Assembly (NCBI RefSeq): GCF_004365705.1
Contig: NZ_SOBN01000001.1
Location: 1,426,001-1,490,000, forward strand
From: Streptomyces sp. 846.5
GTDB taxonomy: Bacteria > Actinomycetota > Actinomycetes > Streptomycetales > Streptomycetaceae
DNA length: 64,000 nucleotides
Direction of reading: 5' to 3'
This document shows positions 9,183 through 18,400 of the stretch, piece after piece. The position numbers and the translations under genes were made by a program. Each line of letters starts with the position of its first letter. Position 1 is the first letter of the stretch. The notes under the pieces are model-generated. The model was not told the DNA's origin and searched no databases. It saw only the letters and a program-made list of their open reading frames with translations.

Positions 9183-10360
9183 GCAGACGGCCTTCCCTGC
9201 AACAGGTCGGGGACGGTGGACAGTTGCTCCAGCAACCCGCCCAACGCGCTGTCGAGCTGCTGATGCCGGGTCAGGGGCAGTGCGTTGGGGGCGATCCAGC
9301 CGCTGGGGGTTCGGCAGGCGGCGAGGTCGGCGTCCAGCGTGGACAGGCCGGAGTCCAGGGCGGGCAGCAGGGCGGGGTCGCGCGGGGTGATCAGCGCGGC
9401 GAGGGTGCCGAGCACCGCCCTGGTCCCCTGCACATTGGCCTGGAGCGTCGCCAACGCGGTACCGCTGCCGTAGTCGGAGTCGCCGGTGAGCTGGAACTGC
9501 AGGGCGTTCTCCAGGATTTCGTGGCTGCGCAGCGGCAGGTCGGCCGGATCGGTGTCGGCGCTGGGGAAGTCCGCGATCATGTCCTGAACGTCCTTGACCA
9601 ACTCGCCGCCGAACGGGCGCAGTTCGGCGGCGCCCTGGCCGTGCCACAGGCCGTACTCGATCCGGTGGAAGCCGGTCCAGGAGGGGTCCGCGGTGCCGCC
9701 GGGCAGACCGTCGGCGGTGCCGTTGACGGCCGCGTCGAAGTCGCCGAAGGAGTTGTAGGCGGCGCCCAGCCGCTCGTAGTCCAGATGCGCGGGCAGCCAG
9801 TCGGCGCGGGCCCGGGCCAGGTCGCCGGCGGCGAGGTCGGCGTCGAGCCTGCGGCTGTCGGCGAGCAGTCCGGGCAACGCGCCGGTGACGTAGGCGCGGT
9901 AGGCGGCGACGGGGGCGGCGAGGTCCAGGTCCGGCAGCGGCAGGACGCCGGCCACTGCGCCGGCGGCGGTGCCGCCGAGCGTCCGCGTCGGGGAGGTCCG
10001 CACCTGGCCGTCGGTGAACACACAGCGCAGGGCATAGCTGCCGCCGTCCAGGGTGGTGGACAGCGTCCTGGGCACCCCGGGCAGCAGCGACAGCACCTCG
10101 GCGTAGACCTCGCCGCTGCCGGGGGCGATCAGATAGACCTCGGCCGGGTCCCGGGCGGTGTCGCTGAGGCGCAACACCACCTGCCCGGCATGCCTGATCA
10201 TGGACGCGGTCCACCCCGCGCCGCAGCCGTTCTCACTGACGGTGATCACGGGTGCGGCGGGGCGGCCGTCCGGGGCGTCGGAGACGGCGACGCCGAGCAG
10301 GGCGATCACCGTCGCCGCGGTCAGGGCGGCCGCTGCGGCGCGGAGTGGCGGTTGACGCAT
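9179..10360 (-). CDS. efeO: EfeO iron-uptake lipoprotein/periplasmic protein (cupredoxin + imelysin M75)
   Basis: Extracytoplasmic iron-binding component of an Efe-type system, 393 residues. An N-terminal signal or anchor segment ([15 protein letters not shown]) is followed by a short cupredoxin-like region (residues 35-125). The M75 imelysin domain then shows [12 protein letters not shown] and the metal-binding HxxE in [12 protein letters not shown]. No lipobox Cys is present. efeB follows with a 4-bp overlap. No efeU permease gene is adjacent: the next gene upstream is a phosphoesterase. Transport must therefore use a permease encoded elsewhere, or the pair works without one. Confidence 0.92.
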   Translation of the reverse strand: MRQPPLRAAAAALTAATVIALLGVAVSDAPDGRPAAPVITVSENGCGAGWTASMIRHAGQVVLRLSDTARDPAEVYLIAPGSGEVYAEVLSLLPGVPRTLSTTLDGGSYALRCVFTDGQVRTSPTRTLGGTAAGAVAGVLPLPDLDLAAPVAAYRAYVTGALPGLLADSRRLDADLAAGDLARARADWLPAHLDYERLGAAYNSFGDFDAAVNGTADGLPGGTADPSWTGFHRIEYGLWHGQGAAELRPFGGELVKDVQDMIADFPSADTDPADLPLRSHEILENALQFQLTGDSDYGSGTALATLQANVQGTRAVLGTLAALITPRDPALLPALDSGLSTLDADLAACRTPSGWIAPNALPLTRHQQLDSALGGLLEQLSTVPDLLQGRPSA

Positions 10361-10404
10361 GGTCAGGTGCTGTCCCAGCTCTCGGGGTACGGGTGGGCCG
10401 GAGC

Positions 10405-11301
10405 TCAGTCCCAGATGTCGGTGATGGCGGTGGCGGAGGCGCTGTTGCCCACCGCCGTCAGCCCGTACATCTGCTCAAGGGTCGCCAGCAGGTTGTAGTG
10501 GTCGACGGTCTCGTCGTAGGTCCCGGGACTGACCGACTGGCCGACGATGATGGTGGGGATCTGGTTGCTCTCGGTGTAGTCGTCCTCGTCCCACGTGACG
10601 ATCAGCAGGCTGTTGTTGGCCTGGGCCCAGGTCGCGTAGGCGGACAGGTTGGTGTTCAGCCAGGTGTCGGCGGTGGCGATGGTGCCGTCGTGCATGTCGT
10701 TGTTGAGGTTGGGGATCACGAACGACAGCGTCGGCAGGTTCGCGTAGCCGGAGGTGGTGGTGGGGAAGGAGCTGAACGGCAGCGAGTCGGCGCTGGGGAC
10801 GTTGCTGAAGTTGACCCAGGGCGAGTGCTTCCGGGCGTACTTGCCGGAGGTGCAGGCGGTCGAGCCGGTGGAGGGCAGGCCCTCGGAGTAGCCCTTGAAG
10901 GTGTCGCCCGCGGCGAGCAGCTCGGAGCCCAGGTTGGCCGTGGTGCCCTCGCTCACCGGGCACTTGTCGCTGCTCAGACCGAAGGTGCTGCCGGCGAACA
11001 GCGCCAGGTAGTTGGGCTCGCTGGGGTGGGTCACCGCGTACGAGGAGGTGAGCAACGCACCCTGTCCGGCCAGGGAGTTGATGTAGGGAGCACTGCTGTT
11101 GCCGATGATGTCGGAGTAGGAGTGGTTCTCCTCCATCACCACCACGACATGGGCCGGTGTGGGCACGGTGCCGGCCACGGCCTTGGCGGCTATCGGGGTA
11201 GCGGCGGGCGTGGCGTGGGTCTGTACGGCGGCCACGCCGAAGGCGACGGCTGCGGCCGTCGCAACGGCGAGCGGGGCGAGCGTGCGGGACCTCAGACGCA
11301 T
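10405..11301 (-). CDS. secreted phosphoesterase (acid phosphatase, AcpA/phospholipase C-like)
   Basis: Alkaline-phosphatase-superfamily phosphoesterase of the AcpA/phospholipase C family, 298 residues with a Sec signal (TLAPLAVATAAAVAFGVAAV). Metal and catalytic motifs are HVVVVMEENHSYSDIIG (Glu-Asn pair), HPSEPNYLALFAG, NLNNDMHD and LLIVTWDEDD; the DHYNLLATLEQMYGL tail is also conserved. It probably releases phosphate outside the cell. The ATG at 11301 has a GGAG 6 nt upstream, better than the GTG at 11313. It sits 44 bp upstream of efeO on the same strand and may be co-transcribed. A palindrome lies about 100 bp upstream (11400-11425). Confidence 0.9.
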   Translation of the reverse strand: MRLRSRTLAPLAVATAAAVAFGVAAVQTHATPAATPIAAKAVAGTVPTPAHVVVVMEENHSYSDIIGNSSAPYINSLAGQGALLTSSYAVTHPSEPNYLALFAGSTFGLSSDKCPVSEGTTANLGSELLAAGDTFKGYSEGLPSTGSTACTSGKYARKHSPWVNFSNVPSADSLPFSSFPTTTSGYANLPTLSFVIPNLNNDMHDGTIATADTWLNTNLSAYATWAQANNSLLIVTWDEDDYTESNQIPTIIVGQSVSPGTYDETVDHYNLLATLEQMYGLTAVGNSASATAITDIWD

Positions 11302-11399
11302 GACGGACTCCACAGTGAGGGGCTGGGTGGCGGCAGAGCGCTGCTTCGCGGGTCAGCCTAGAAATGCGGGATGACCGGTAGCGGTACGAACAATCCGAA

Positions 11400-11425
11400 T
11401 AAGATGAACTGGACATGTCATCTTA
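11400..11425. promoter_or_regulatory. palindromic candidate operator
   Basis: TAAGATGA and TCATCTTA form perfect 8-bp arms around a 10-nt spacer. The site lies about 100 bp upstream of the phosphoesterase start. The spacing fits a dimeric regulator, but I do not recognise the motif as a known PhoP, Fur or DmdR box. Confidence 0.45.
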
Positions 11426-11494
11426 GGGATGGGAGCGCGCATACGGCAATGCTGCGGGAACGTCACCCGGGAACCGTCCTCCGGGCGCAGCGAT

Positions 11495-11525
11495 GCGGCC
11501 GGAGGCCGTGACTGCCTCCGGCCGC
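11495..11525. other. strong hairpin in divergent region
   Basis: A perfect 12-bp GC-rich stem (11495-11506 with 11514-11525) with a 7-nt loop. It is followed on the plus strand by a C/T-rich run. It may be a terminator for an unannotated transcript or a structure in the kinase 5' leader. Confidence 0.5.
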
Positions 11526-11834
11526 GTCGCTCCCCCGTGCCCCCTCGCCCTTCCCCCGCGCGAGGGACGATTCAGCCGGCTTGGCGGCTGGAGCGCCCCG
11601 TGACGCTCCAGGCGGTGCGGCGGCGCTCGCCGGGCCGGTCGCCGGCCGGTCCGGAACTCCCTGCCGCAGAAGCAAAGTTACGCGCGTCATGGCCCCGGCC
11701 GCGTCAGACCGGGGTAGGAACACCGGCTGCAACCGGAGGATGTGCTTCTCCCGGGCGTCTGCAACCAGCGTGGTAGGACGGCACCGGCCCAGGGGTGGAC
11801 GCCGCCGGGCGCGGCGGAGCCGTATGGTTCGCCC

Positions 11835-13079
11835 ATGTCGGCGCTCCTCCGCCTCCGCGTCCCGCGACGGTCCCTGCCGCGGATCCCGCCGCTCGCCGTG
11901 GACGGCGCCGTGGCGCTCGCGCAGATCGCCGTCGGACTCCAGCTCGGACTGCACCCGCAACTGCCGTGGCAGCCGCTGGACTTCCTCGGCACCGCGCTGA
12001 CCTGCCTGATCGGGCTGGTCACCGTGGCCCGCCGACGGGCGCCGCTGCTGGTCCTGCTGGCCTGCTGCGCCCTCTGGACGCTCTTTGTGGCGCTCGGCTT
12101 CTGGCCGGTGGTGAACAGCCTGGTGCCGATGGTCGCCCTCTACACCCTGGCCTCGCTGCGACCAGCGCGCCAGGCCGCCCTCGGCGCCGTGCTGATAGCC
12201 GCGGTCTGGATCTTCGCGGGGCTGCGCACACCGGGCTCGCAGATGGACGGCGTGGTCATCCAGGCCCTGGTCTTCCCCGCGGTGATCTGGCGCTTCGGCT
12301 CCTCGGCACGGCAGTTGAGTCTGAGCAATGAACAACTCGCCCGAGCTGCGGAACAGTTGCTCAACGACCAGGAGCAACGCTCCCTGCTGGCCCTGTCCGA
12401 CGAACGCACCCGGATCGCCAGGGAGCTGCACGACGTGGTCGCCCACCACATGGCGGTGGTGTCGGTGCAGGCGGGCCTGGCCCGCTACGTCCTGGACAGC
12501 GACCGGGACACGGCGGCGCTGGCCCTGGACACGGTGCTGGAGACGGCGAGCGAGGCGCTGGAGGAGCTGCGGCACGTCCTGGCACTGCTGCGCACCCAGC
12601 CCTCACCGGATCAGACGCAGGGGGAGAACGGGGACGACGGCACCGTGCCGTACGCCCCCGCCGCCGGACTGGCCCAACTCCCGGAGCTGACCGACCGGGT
12701 GAGCTCCGCCGGGATCCCGGTCCGACTGGACGTGACCGGTACCGTGCGGCTGCTGGCGCCCGGCCCCGACCTGTGCGCCTACCGGGTGGTCCAGGAGAGC
12801 CTGACCAACACCCTCAAGCACGCCCCTGGCGCAAAGGCGACGGTCGCGCTGCACTACGGCAGCTCCGAACTGACCCTGCGGATCAGCAATGACGTCTGCC
12901 CGCACGACTCGCCCGCGCCGCTCAGCTCCAGCGGCAGCAGCGCCGGACTGGTCGGGATGCGCGAGCGCGCCCGGCTGTACGGCGGTCAACTGGAGGCCGG
13001 AGAACGCGAATCGGGCGGATTTGAGGTGACCCTCACCCTCCCGCTCCCTGGTGCTCAGCCCGCCCGTCGCCAACAATGA
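11835..13079 (+). CDS. sensor histidine kinase, NarX/DesK type
   Basis: Membrane kinase of 414 residues with about five transmembrane segments in the first 150 residues and no extracytoplasmic domain. HisKA_3 is RIARELHDVVAHHMAVVSVQ, with His199 as the likely phosphorylation site. The ATPase domain has AYRVVQESLTNTLKHAPG and SAGLVGMRERARLYGGQ. The open frame begins at 11742, but the ATG at 11835 fits the family N-terminus. No clear Shine-Dalgarno precedes either start. The partner regulator starts 30 bp downstream. Confidence 0.9.
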   Translation: MSALLRLRVPRRSLPRIPPLAVDGAVALAQIAVGLQLGLHPQLPWQPLDFLGTALTCLIGLVTVARRRAPLLVLLACCALWTLFVALGFWPVVNSLVPMVALYTLASLRPARQAALGAVLIAAVWIFAGLRTPGSQMDGVVIQALVFPAVIWRFGSSARQLSLSNEQLARAAEQLLNDQEQRSLLALSDERTRIARELHDVVAHHMAVVSVQAGLARYVLDSDRDTAALALDTVLETASEALEELRHVLALLRTQPSPDQTQGENGDDGTVPYAPAAGLAQLPELTDRVSSAGIPVRLDVTGTVRLLAPGPDLCAYRVVQESLTNTLKHAPGAKATVALHYGSSELTLRISNDVCPHDSPAPLSSSGSSAGLVGMRERARLYGGQLEAGERESGGFEVTLTLPLPGAQPARRQQ

Positions 13080-13109
13080 CCACACGGGCCGAGCACAGGG
13101 AGACACTGC

Positions 13110-13829
13110 GTGACGAGCGTGCTGGTCGTCGACGACCAAGTGCTGATCCGCGCGGGCCTGTCCGCCCTGATCGCCGCCGCCCCGGGCCTGGACGTCGTCG
13201 GCCAGGCGGCCGACGGGCACGAGGCGCTGGCCCTGAACGAGCAGTGCCGCCCGGACGTCGTCCTCATGGACGTGCGGATGCCCGGACTCGACGGGGTCGC
13301 CGCGACCCGGCGTCTGCTCGCCCCGGAGTCGCCGCACCGGCCCAAGGTGCTCATCCTCACCACCTTCGACCTGGACGAGTACGTCTATGCCGCGCTCAGC
13401 GCCGGAGCCAGCGGCTTCCTGCTGAAGGACACCCCGCCGACCCGGCTGCTGGCCGCCATCGGCACCGCCGCCCACGGCGACACCCTGCTGGCCCCCAGCG
13501 TCACCCGCCGCCTGGTGGAGGCCTTCGCACCCCGGGCCGCAGCCGCGGCGCGGACCGCCGACCCCGCGCCGTCCACCGCGCTGCGCTCGCTGACGGGTCG
13601 TGAGAACGAGGTGCTGCGATTGGTGGCGCGCGGTCTCGGCAACCCGGAGATCGCCAGGACCCTGCGCGTCAGCGAGGCGACGGTGAAGACGCATCTCAAC
13701 CGCACCATGAGCAAGCTGAGCCTGGCGAGCAGGGCCCAGGCCGTGGTTCTGGCCTATGAGACCGGGCTGGTGACGCCAGGTCAGGACGAGCCCGACGACC
13801 CACCGGGGCCGGCGGTCGCCGCCAGGTAG
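13110..13829 (+). CDS. NarL/LuxR-type response regulator
   Basis: Partner of the preceding kinase, 239 residues. The receiver has LVVDDQVLIRAG, phospho-acceptor Asp54 in VVLMDVRMPG, TTFDLDEYV and GFLLKDTPP. The DNA-binding domain is LTGRENEVLRLVARGLGN plus the recognition helix around SEATVKTHLNRTMSKLSL. GTG start. The last 49 bp, coding a Pro/Asp-rich tail, overlap the end of the convergent allophanate hydrolase gene. Confidence 0.92.
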   Translation: MTSVLVVDDQVLIRAGLSALIAAAPGLDVVGQAADGHEALALNEQCRPDVVLMDVRMPGLDGVAATRRLLAPESPHRPKVLILTTFDLDEYVYAALSAGASGFLLKDTPPTRLLAAIGTAAHGDTLLAPSVTRRLVEAFAPRAAAAARTADPAPSTALRSLTGRENEVLRLVARGLGNPEIARTLRVSEATVKTHLNRTMSKLSLASRAQAVVLAYETGLVTPGQDEPDDPPGPAVAAR

Positions 13830-15484
13830 GCGCGCCAGCCGCCGTAGGCGGTGATGTCGGGGGCCTCTTCGGGCTGCCGGACGGCGGCGGGTTCGCAGAG
13901 GAAGCCGGCCACCGCGCTGCCGTCCGCGAGTCGCACGCTGCCGATGGCCATCGGCGCGGGCAGCCCCGCGACCAGCCGCCCCAGGCCCGCCGCGGGCAGC
14001 TCCCAGACCTCGGCCGCGACGGTGGCGCCGCCCTCGTCGACCCGGACCAGGCCCGGCTTGGGCGGGGTGGTGGCCAGGGCGTGCAGCCGGTACTCCGCCG
14101 CCGTGGTGGTGACGGACACCAGTCGTGCGCCCAGCTCCAGGAGTTGGCCGTTGAGCGGTTCACCGCTGAGGTGCGCGCCGACCACGGCGAGGCGGACCGG
14201 TGCGGCGGGGGCCGACTGCCGGGCGATGGCGCCGAGCCGGGCCTCGGTGTGCGGACGGCCGATCAGCATCACCCCGAACGGCAGCCCGGACGCACCTGGC
14301 ACCGACCCGGCCGGGACGGCCAGGGCGCACAGGCCGAACAGGTTGGTCGAGTTGGTGAAGCGTCCCATCCGGGAGTTGGTGCCGACGGGGTCGGCGGCGA
14401 CCTCGGCCAGGGTGGGGTGCCCGGGTGTGGTGGGCAGCAGCAGGGCGTCGGCGTCGCCCAGTTCGGCCAGCGCGGCGGCGCGCAGCCGGGCCAGCTCCTC
14501 CTGGTCGGCGAAGAGCCGGTGGGCCGGGATGTCCCGGGCGGCGCCGATGATGCCGGCGACGACAGGGTCGACGCCCGCGTCGGGGTCGCCGGCGTGCTTG
14601 TCGATGAAGGCGCCCACGGCGGTGTAGCGCTCGGCGACGAAGGCGCCCTGGTAGAGCAGTTCCGCCGCGCGGCTGAAGGGCTCCAGGTCGATCGGCAGCA
14701 GCTCGACCCCGGCGGCGGCGAGGCCGTCGACCGCGGCGGCCCAGGCGTCGTCCCAGCCCGGGTCGAGCTCGCCGAGCTGCGACGCGTCCGGCACCGCGAC
14801 CCGCCAGGGGCCGGGACGGCGCACCGACGGCTCGGGCGGGTTGTCCAGCAGCAGCGCATGGGCCTGCTCGGCCTCGGCGATGGTGCGGGCGAAGACGCTG
14901 ACGCAGTCCAGGCTGCGGCAGGCGGGCACGACCCCGGTGGTGGGGACGGTTCCGGAGGTCGGTTTGAGGCCCACGATGCCGTTGAGGGCGGCGGGGACGC
15001 GTCCGCTGCCCGCGGTGTCCGTGCCCAGGGCGAGGTCGGCGATGCCCAGGGCGACGGCGACGGCGGAGCCGGAGCTGGAGCCGCCGGAGATCCGGTCGGG
15101 GGCGAGGGCGTTGCGGACCGCGCCGTACGGGCTGCGGGTGCCGACCAGGCCGGTGGCGAACTGGTCCAGGTTGGTGCTGCCCAGCACGATCGCCCCGGCG
15201 GAGCGCAGCCGGGCGACCGCGGCGGCGTCCTGCTGGGGCTGGTAGGCGTAGCCGGGGCAGCCGGCCGTGGTGGGCAGGCCAGCGACGTCGATGTTGCCCT
15301 TGACCGCGAGCACGGTCCCGGCCAGCGGCAGCCGCTCCCCGGCGGCGGTACGGGCGTCCAGCGCGCGGGCCTCGGCCTCGGCCTCCGGCTGCGGACGCAG
15401 GTCGATCCAGATCTCCGGACGGTCCACCTCCGCATTGCGGCGGTAGGCGGCCCGGATCCGGGCGAGTGCGGGTCCCTCGGTCAT
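13781..15484 (-). CDS. atzF: allophanate hydrolase
   Basis: Amidase-signature enzyme that splits allophanate into ammonium and CO2, the last step after carboxylation of urea or deimination of carboxyguanidine. It has 567 residues. The N-terminal amidase domain shows VKGNIDVAGLPTTAGCPGYA (catalytic Lys) and GGSSSGSAVAVALGIADLAL (cis-Ser and nucleophile Ser). The C-terminal about 150 residues form the extra AtzF domain that turns over the N-carboxy product. The ATG overlaps the carboxylase stop (ATGA), so translation is coupled. Its 3' end overlaps the convergent response regulator by 49 bp. Confidence 0.94.
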   Translation of the reverse strand: MTEGPALARIRAAYRRNAEVDRPEIWIDLRPQPEAEAEARALDARTAAGERLPLAGTVLAVKGNIDVAGLPTTAGCPGYAYQPQQDAAAVARLRSAGAIVLGSTNLDQFATGLVGTRSPYGAVRNALAPDRISGGSSSGSAVAVALGIADLALGTDTAGSGRVPAALNGIVGLKPTSGTVPTTGVVPACRSLDCVSVFARTIAEAEQAHALLLDNPPEPSVRRPGPWRVAVPDASQLGELDPGWDDAWAAAVDGLAAAGVELLPIDLEPFSRAAELLYQGAFVAERYTAVGAFIDKHAGDPDAGVDPVVAGIIGAARDIPAHRLFADQEELARLRAAALAELGDADALLLPTTPGHPTLAEVAADPVGTNSRMGRFTNSTNLFGLCALAVPAGSVPGASGLPFGVMLIGRPHTEARLGAIARQSAPAAPVRLAVVGAHLSGEPLNGQLLELGARLVSVTTTAAEYRLHALATTPPKPGLVRVDEGGATVAAEVWELPAAGLGRLVAGLPAPMAIGSVRLADGSAVAGFLCEPAAVRQPEEAPDITAYGGWRAYLAATAGPGGSSGSS

Positions 15485-18400
15485 GCGGCGTCTCCGATCG
15501 TGGCCTCGACTGTCTCCCTGACCTCCGCCGGGACGAGCAGCAGCAGGGGCGCCCCGGCCTCCACCTGGTCGCCGGCGCGCACCAGCAGCCGTTCCACCAG
15601 TCCGTCCTGGGGTGCCGTCAGTACGGACTCCATCTTCATGGCCTCCACCGCCATCAGCCGCTGCCCCGCCGTGACCAGCTGCCCCGGCTCGACGTCCACC
15701 TTCCAGACGCAGGCCGTGAACTGGGCCTCGATCAGCCGTCCGCCCTCGGGGACGGTGATCTCCTCGGCGGGCGGAGCCGCGACCTGTTCCTGTTCGGCCC
15801 GGTCGAACTCCCCGGCCAGCTCCCAGGCCTGGCGCTCGGCGCCGAAGGCGGCGCCCTGCCGCTCCCGGAAGGCCGCGATGTCGGCCGCGTTCTCGTCCAG
15901 GAAGCGGAGATGGTCGGCGAGCGCGAACTCGCCCTCCTCCATGGTGACCGCGAGCCGGCCGGCCGCCATGTCGGCGCGCATCTCCAGCAGTTCGTCCGCC
16001 TCCACCGGGAACCATTTGATCCGGTCGAAGAAGCGCAGCAGCCAGGGCTTCCCCGGCTCGAACGGGCCGCGCTGCTGCCAGCCGGACCAGACCTGGACGG
16101 TGCGGCCGACGAACTGGTAGCCGCCCGGGCCCTCCATCCCGTAGACGCACAGATAGGCGCCGCCGATGCCGACCGAGTTCTCCGCGGTCCAGGTCCTGGC
16201 CGGGTTGTACTTGGTGGTGACCAGCCGGTGCCTGGGGTCCAGCGGGGTGGCCACCGGCGCGCCGAGGTAGACGTCGCCGAGGCCGAGGACCAGGTACTCG
16301 GCGTCGAACACGGTGCGGTAGACGTCCTCGACCGTGTCCAGTCCGTTGACCCGGCGGATGAACTCGATGTTCCACGGGCACCAGGGCGCGTCGTCGCGCA
16401 CCCCGGCCATGTAGCGGGCGATGGCCTCGCGGGTCGCCGGATCGTCCCAGGACAGCGGCAGATGCACGGTCCGGGAGGGGACCCGCAGCTCGCGGGTGGG
16501 CGGCAGGAGCCGCTCCGCCTCCTGCACCAGCGGCAGCAGGTCGGCGAGCGGCAGCACGGCCGGGTCGGTGTGGATCTGCAGCGAACGGATGCCCGGGGTG
16601 AGGTCGACCACGCCGGGCAGGTCCAGGGCGGCGAGTGCCTCGGCCAGGGCGTGCACGCGCATCCGCAGGGCCAGGTCGAGCTGCATCGGCCCGTACTCGA
16701 CCAGCAGGTTGTCGTCACCGCTGCGGCGGTAGCCGACGGCGGGGCGGTCGAGCTCCTCGGGCGTGCGGGCGAGGATGCCGCCGTCCACGATGGCCGGTCG
16801 GTCCCGGCCGTCCACGGTGACCGGGCGGAAGGAGACGGTGTCCCCCGGGCGCAGTTGCCCGAGCTTCCAGCGGTCGCCGGTGAGCACGGTGGCCGGGCAG
16901 ACGAAGCCGCCCAGTGACGGTCCGTCAGGTCCCAGCAGCACCGGCATGTCGCCGGTGTAGTCGACCGCGCCGACGGAGTAGGGGGTGTCATGGATGTTGG
17001 ACGGGTGCAGCCCCGCCTCCCCGCCGTCGCGGCGGGCCCAGGCCGGTTTGGGACCGACCAGCCGGACACCGGTTCGGGCGCTGTTGAAGTGCACGCTCCA
17101 CTTCGCGGCGTAGAACTCGGCGATGTCGTCCTCGGTGAAGAACTCCGGTGCGGCGTGCGGCCCTTCGGCGGCGTCCAGGGTCCACGCGTGGGTGAGGACC
17201 GGGCGCTCGGCGAGCGGCACCGGTTGGGTCCCGGTGACGGTCCGGCCGCCGTGCAGGACGTCGCCGGCGCGCAGGGTGCGGCCGCCGTGGCCGCCGAAGC
17301 GGCCCAGGGTGAAGGTGGCCGCGCTGCCGAGGAAGTCCGGCAGGTCCAGGCCCCCGGCGACCAGCAGATAGCTGCGCAGCCCGGCCTCCTCCGGTGCTCC
17401 GACGGCCAGTTCGGACCCGGCGGGAACCGTCAGCGGCTCCCACTGCGGCACCGGCGCCCCGTCCAGGGTGACCTCCGCCGGGGCCCCGGTGACGCAGACG
17501 GTGGTGGCGGCGCTGAAGCGGAGGACCGGTCCTTCCAGGGTGCACTCCAGGCCGGCCGCGCCCTCGGGATTGCCCAGCGCCCGGTTGCCGAGCCGGAACG
17601 ACAGGTCGTCCATCGGCCCGCACGGGGGGACGCCGACATGCCAGTAGCCGGTCCGCCCGGGCCAGTCCTGGACGGTGGTGAGGGTGCCGGCCCGGACCAC
17701 CTCGATCCTGGGCAGCGGGTCGGTGATGCCGGCCAGGGTGGCGGTGGTGTGCGCGGCCGCACGGACGGCGGGCGCGGCGGTGGCGGCGCGGAGCAGCCCC
17801 AGATTGGTCTCGATGCCGTCGACCCGGCTGTCGGCCAGGGCCGCGTCCAGGCGGTCCAGGGCGTCGGCACGGTCCTCGCCGTGCACGATGACCTTGGCGA
17901 GCATCGGGTCGTAGCTGGTGCCGACCTCGGTCCCGGTCTCCACCCAGGTGTCCACCCGGACGTCCGCGGGGAAGGCGACCCGGGTGAGCAGACCGGCGCT
18001 GGGCCGGTGGTCCCGGTTCGGGTCCTCGGCATAGACCCGGGCCTCGACGGCGTGGCCGCGCGGCGGGCCGACCGGCCGGACGATCTCGCGGTCGCCCTGC
18101 GCCAGCCGGAGCATCCACTCGACCAGGTCCACCCCGTAGACCGCCTCGGTGACCGGATGCTCCACCTGCAGCCGGGTGTTGACCTCCAGGAAGGACGCCT
18201 CCTGGCGGGCCGCGTCATAGACGTACTCGACGGTGCCGGCGGAGCGGTAGCCGATGGAGGCGCAGAGCGCGGCGGCCGATTCGGCGAGCCCGGCCCTGAC
18301 GGCGTCGGGGAGTCCGGGGGCCGGGGCCTCCTCGATCACCTTCTGGTTGCGCCGCTGCAGCGAGCAGTCGCGGTCGCCCAGGGTGACCACGCGCCCGGTC

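Larger units (their letters stand above)
11302..11834. other. divergent non-coding region between phosphoesterase and histidine kinase
   Basis: A 533-bp region without a convincing gene. The 115-codon frame at 11429-11776 is Arg/Pro-rich and reads like non-coding GC-rich DNA. It contains a perfect 8-bp inverted repeat with a 10-nt spacer (11400-11425) in a relatively AT-rich patch, and a perfect 12-bp hairpin (11495-11525) followed by a pyrimidine-rich stretch. Confidence 0.5.

Noticed and set aside
11429-11776. 115-codon frame in the phosphoesterase/kinase gap
   Set aside because: Arg/Pro/Ala-rich with no family resemblance and crossed by a strong hairpin; more likely non-coding.
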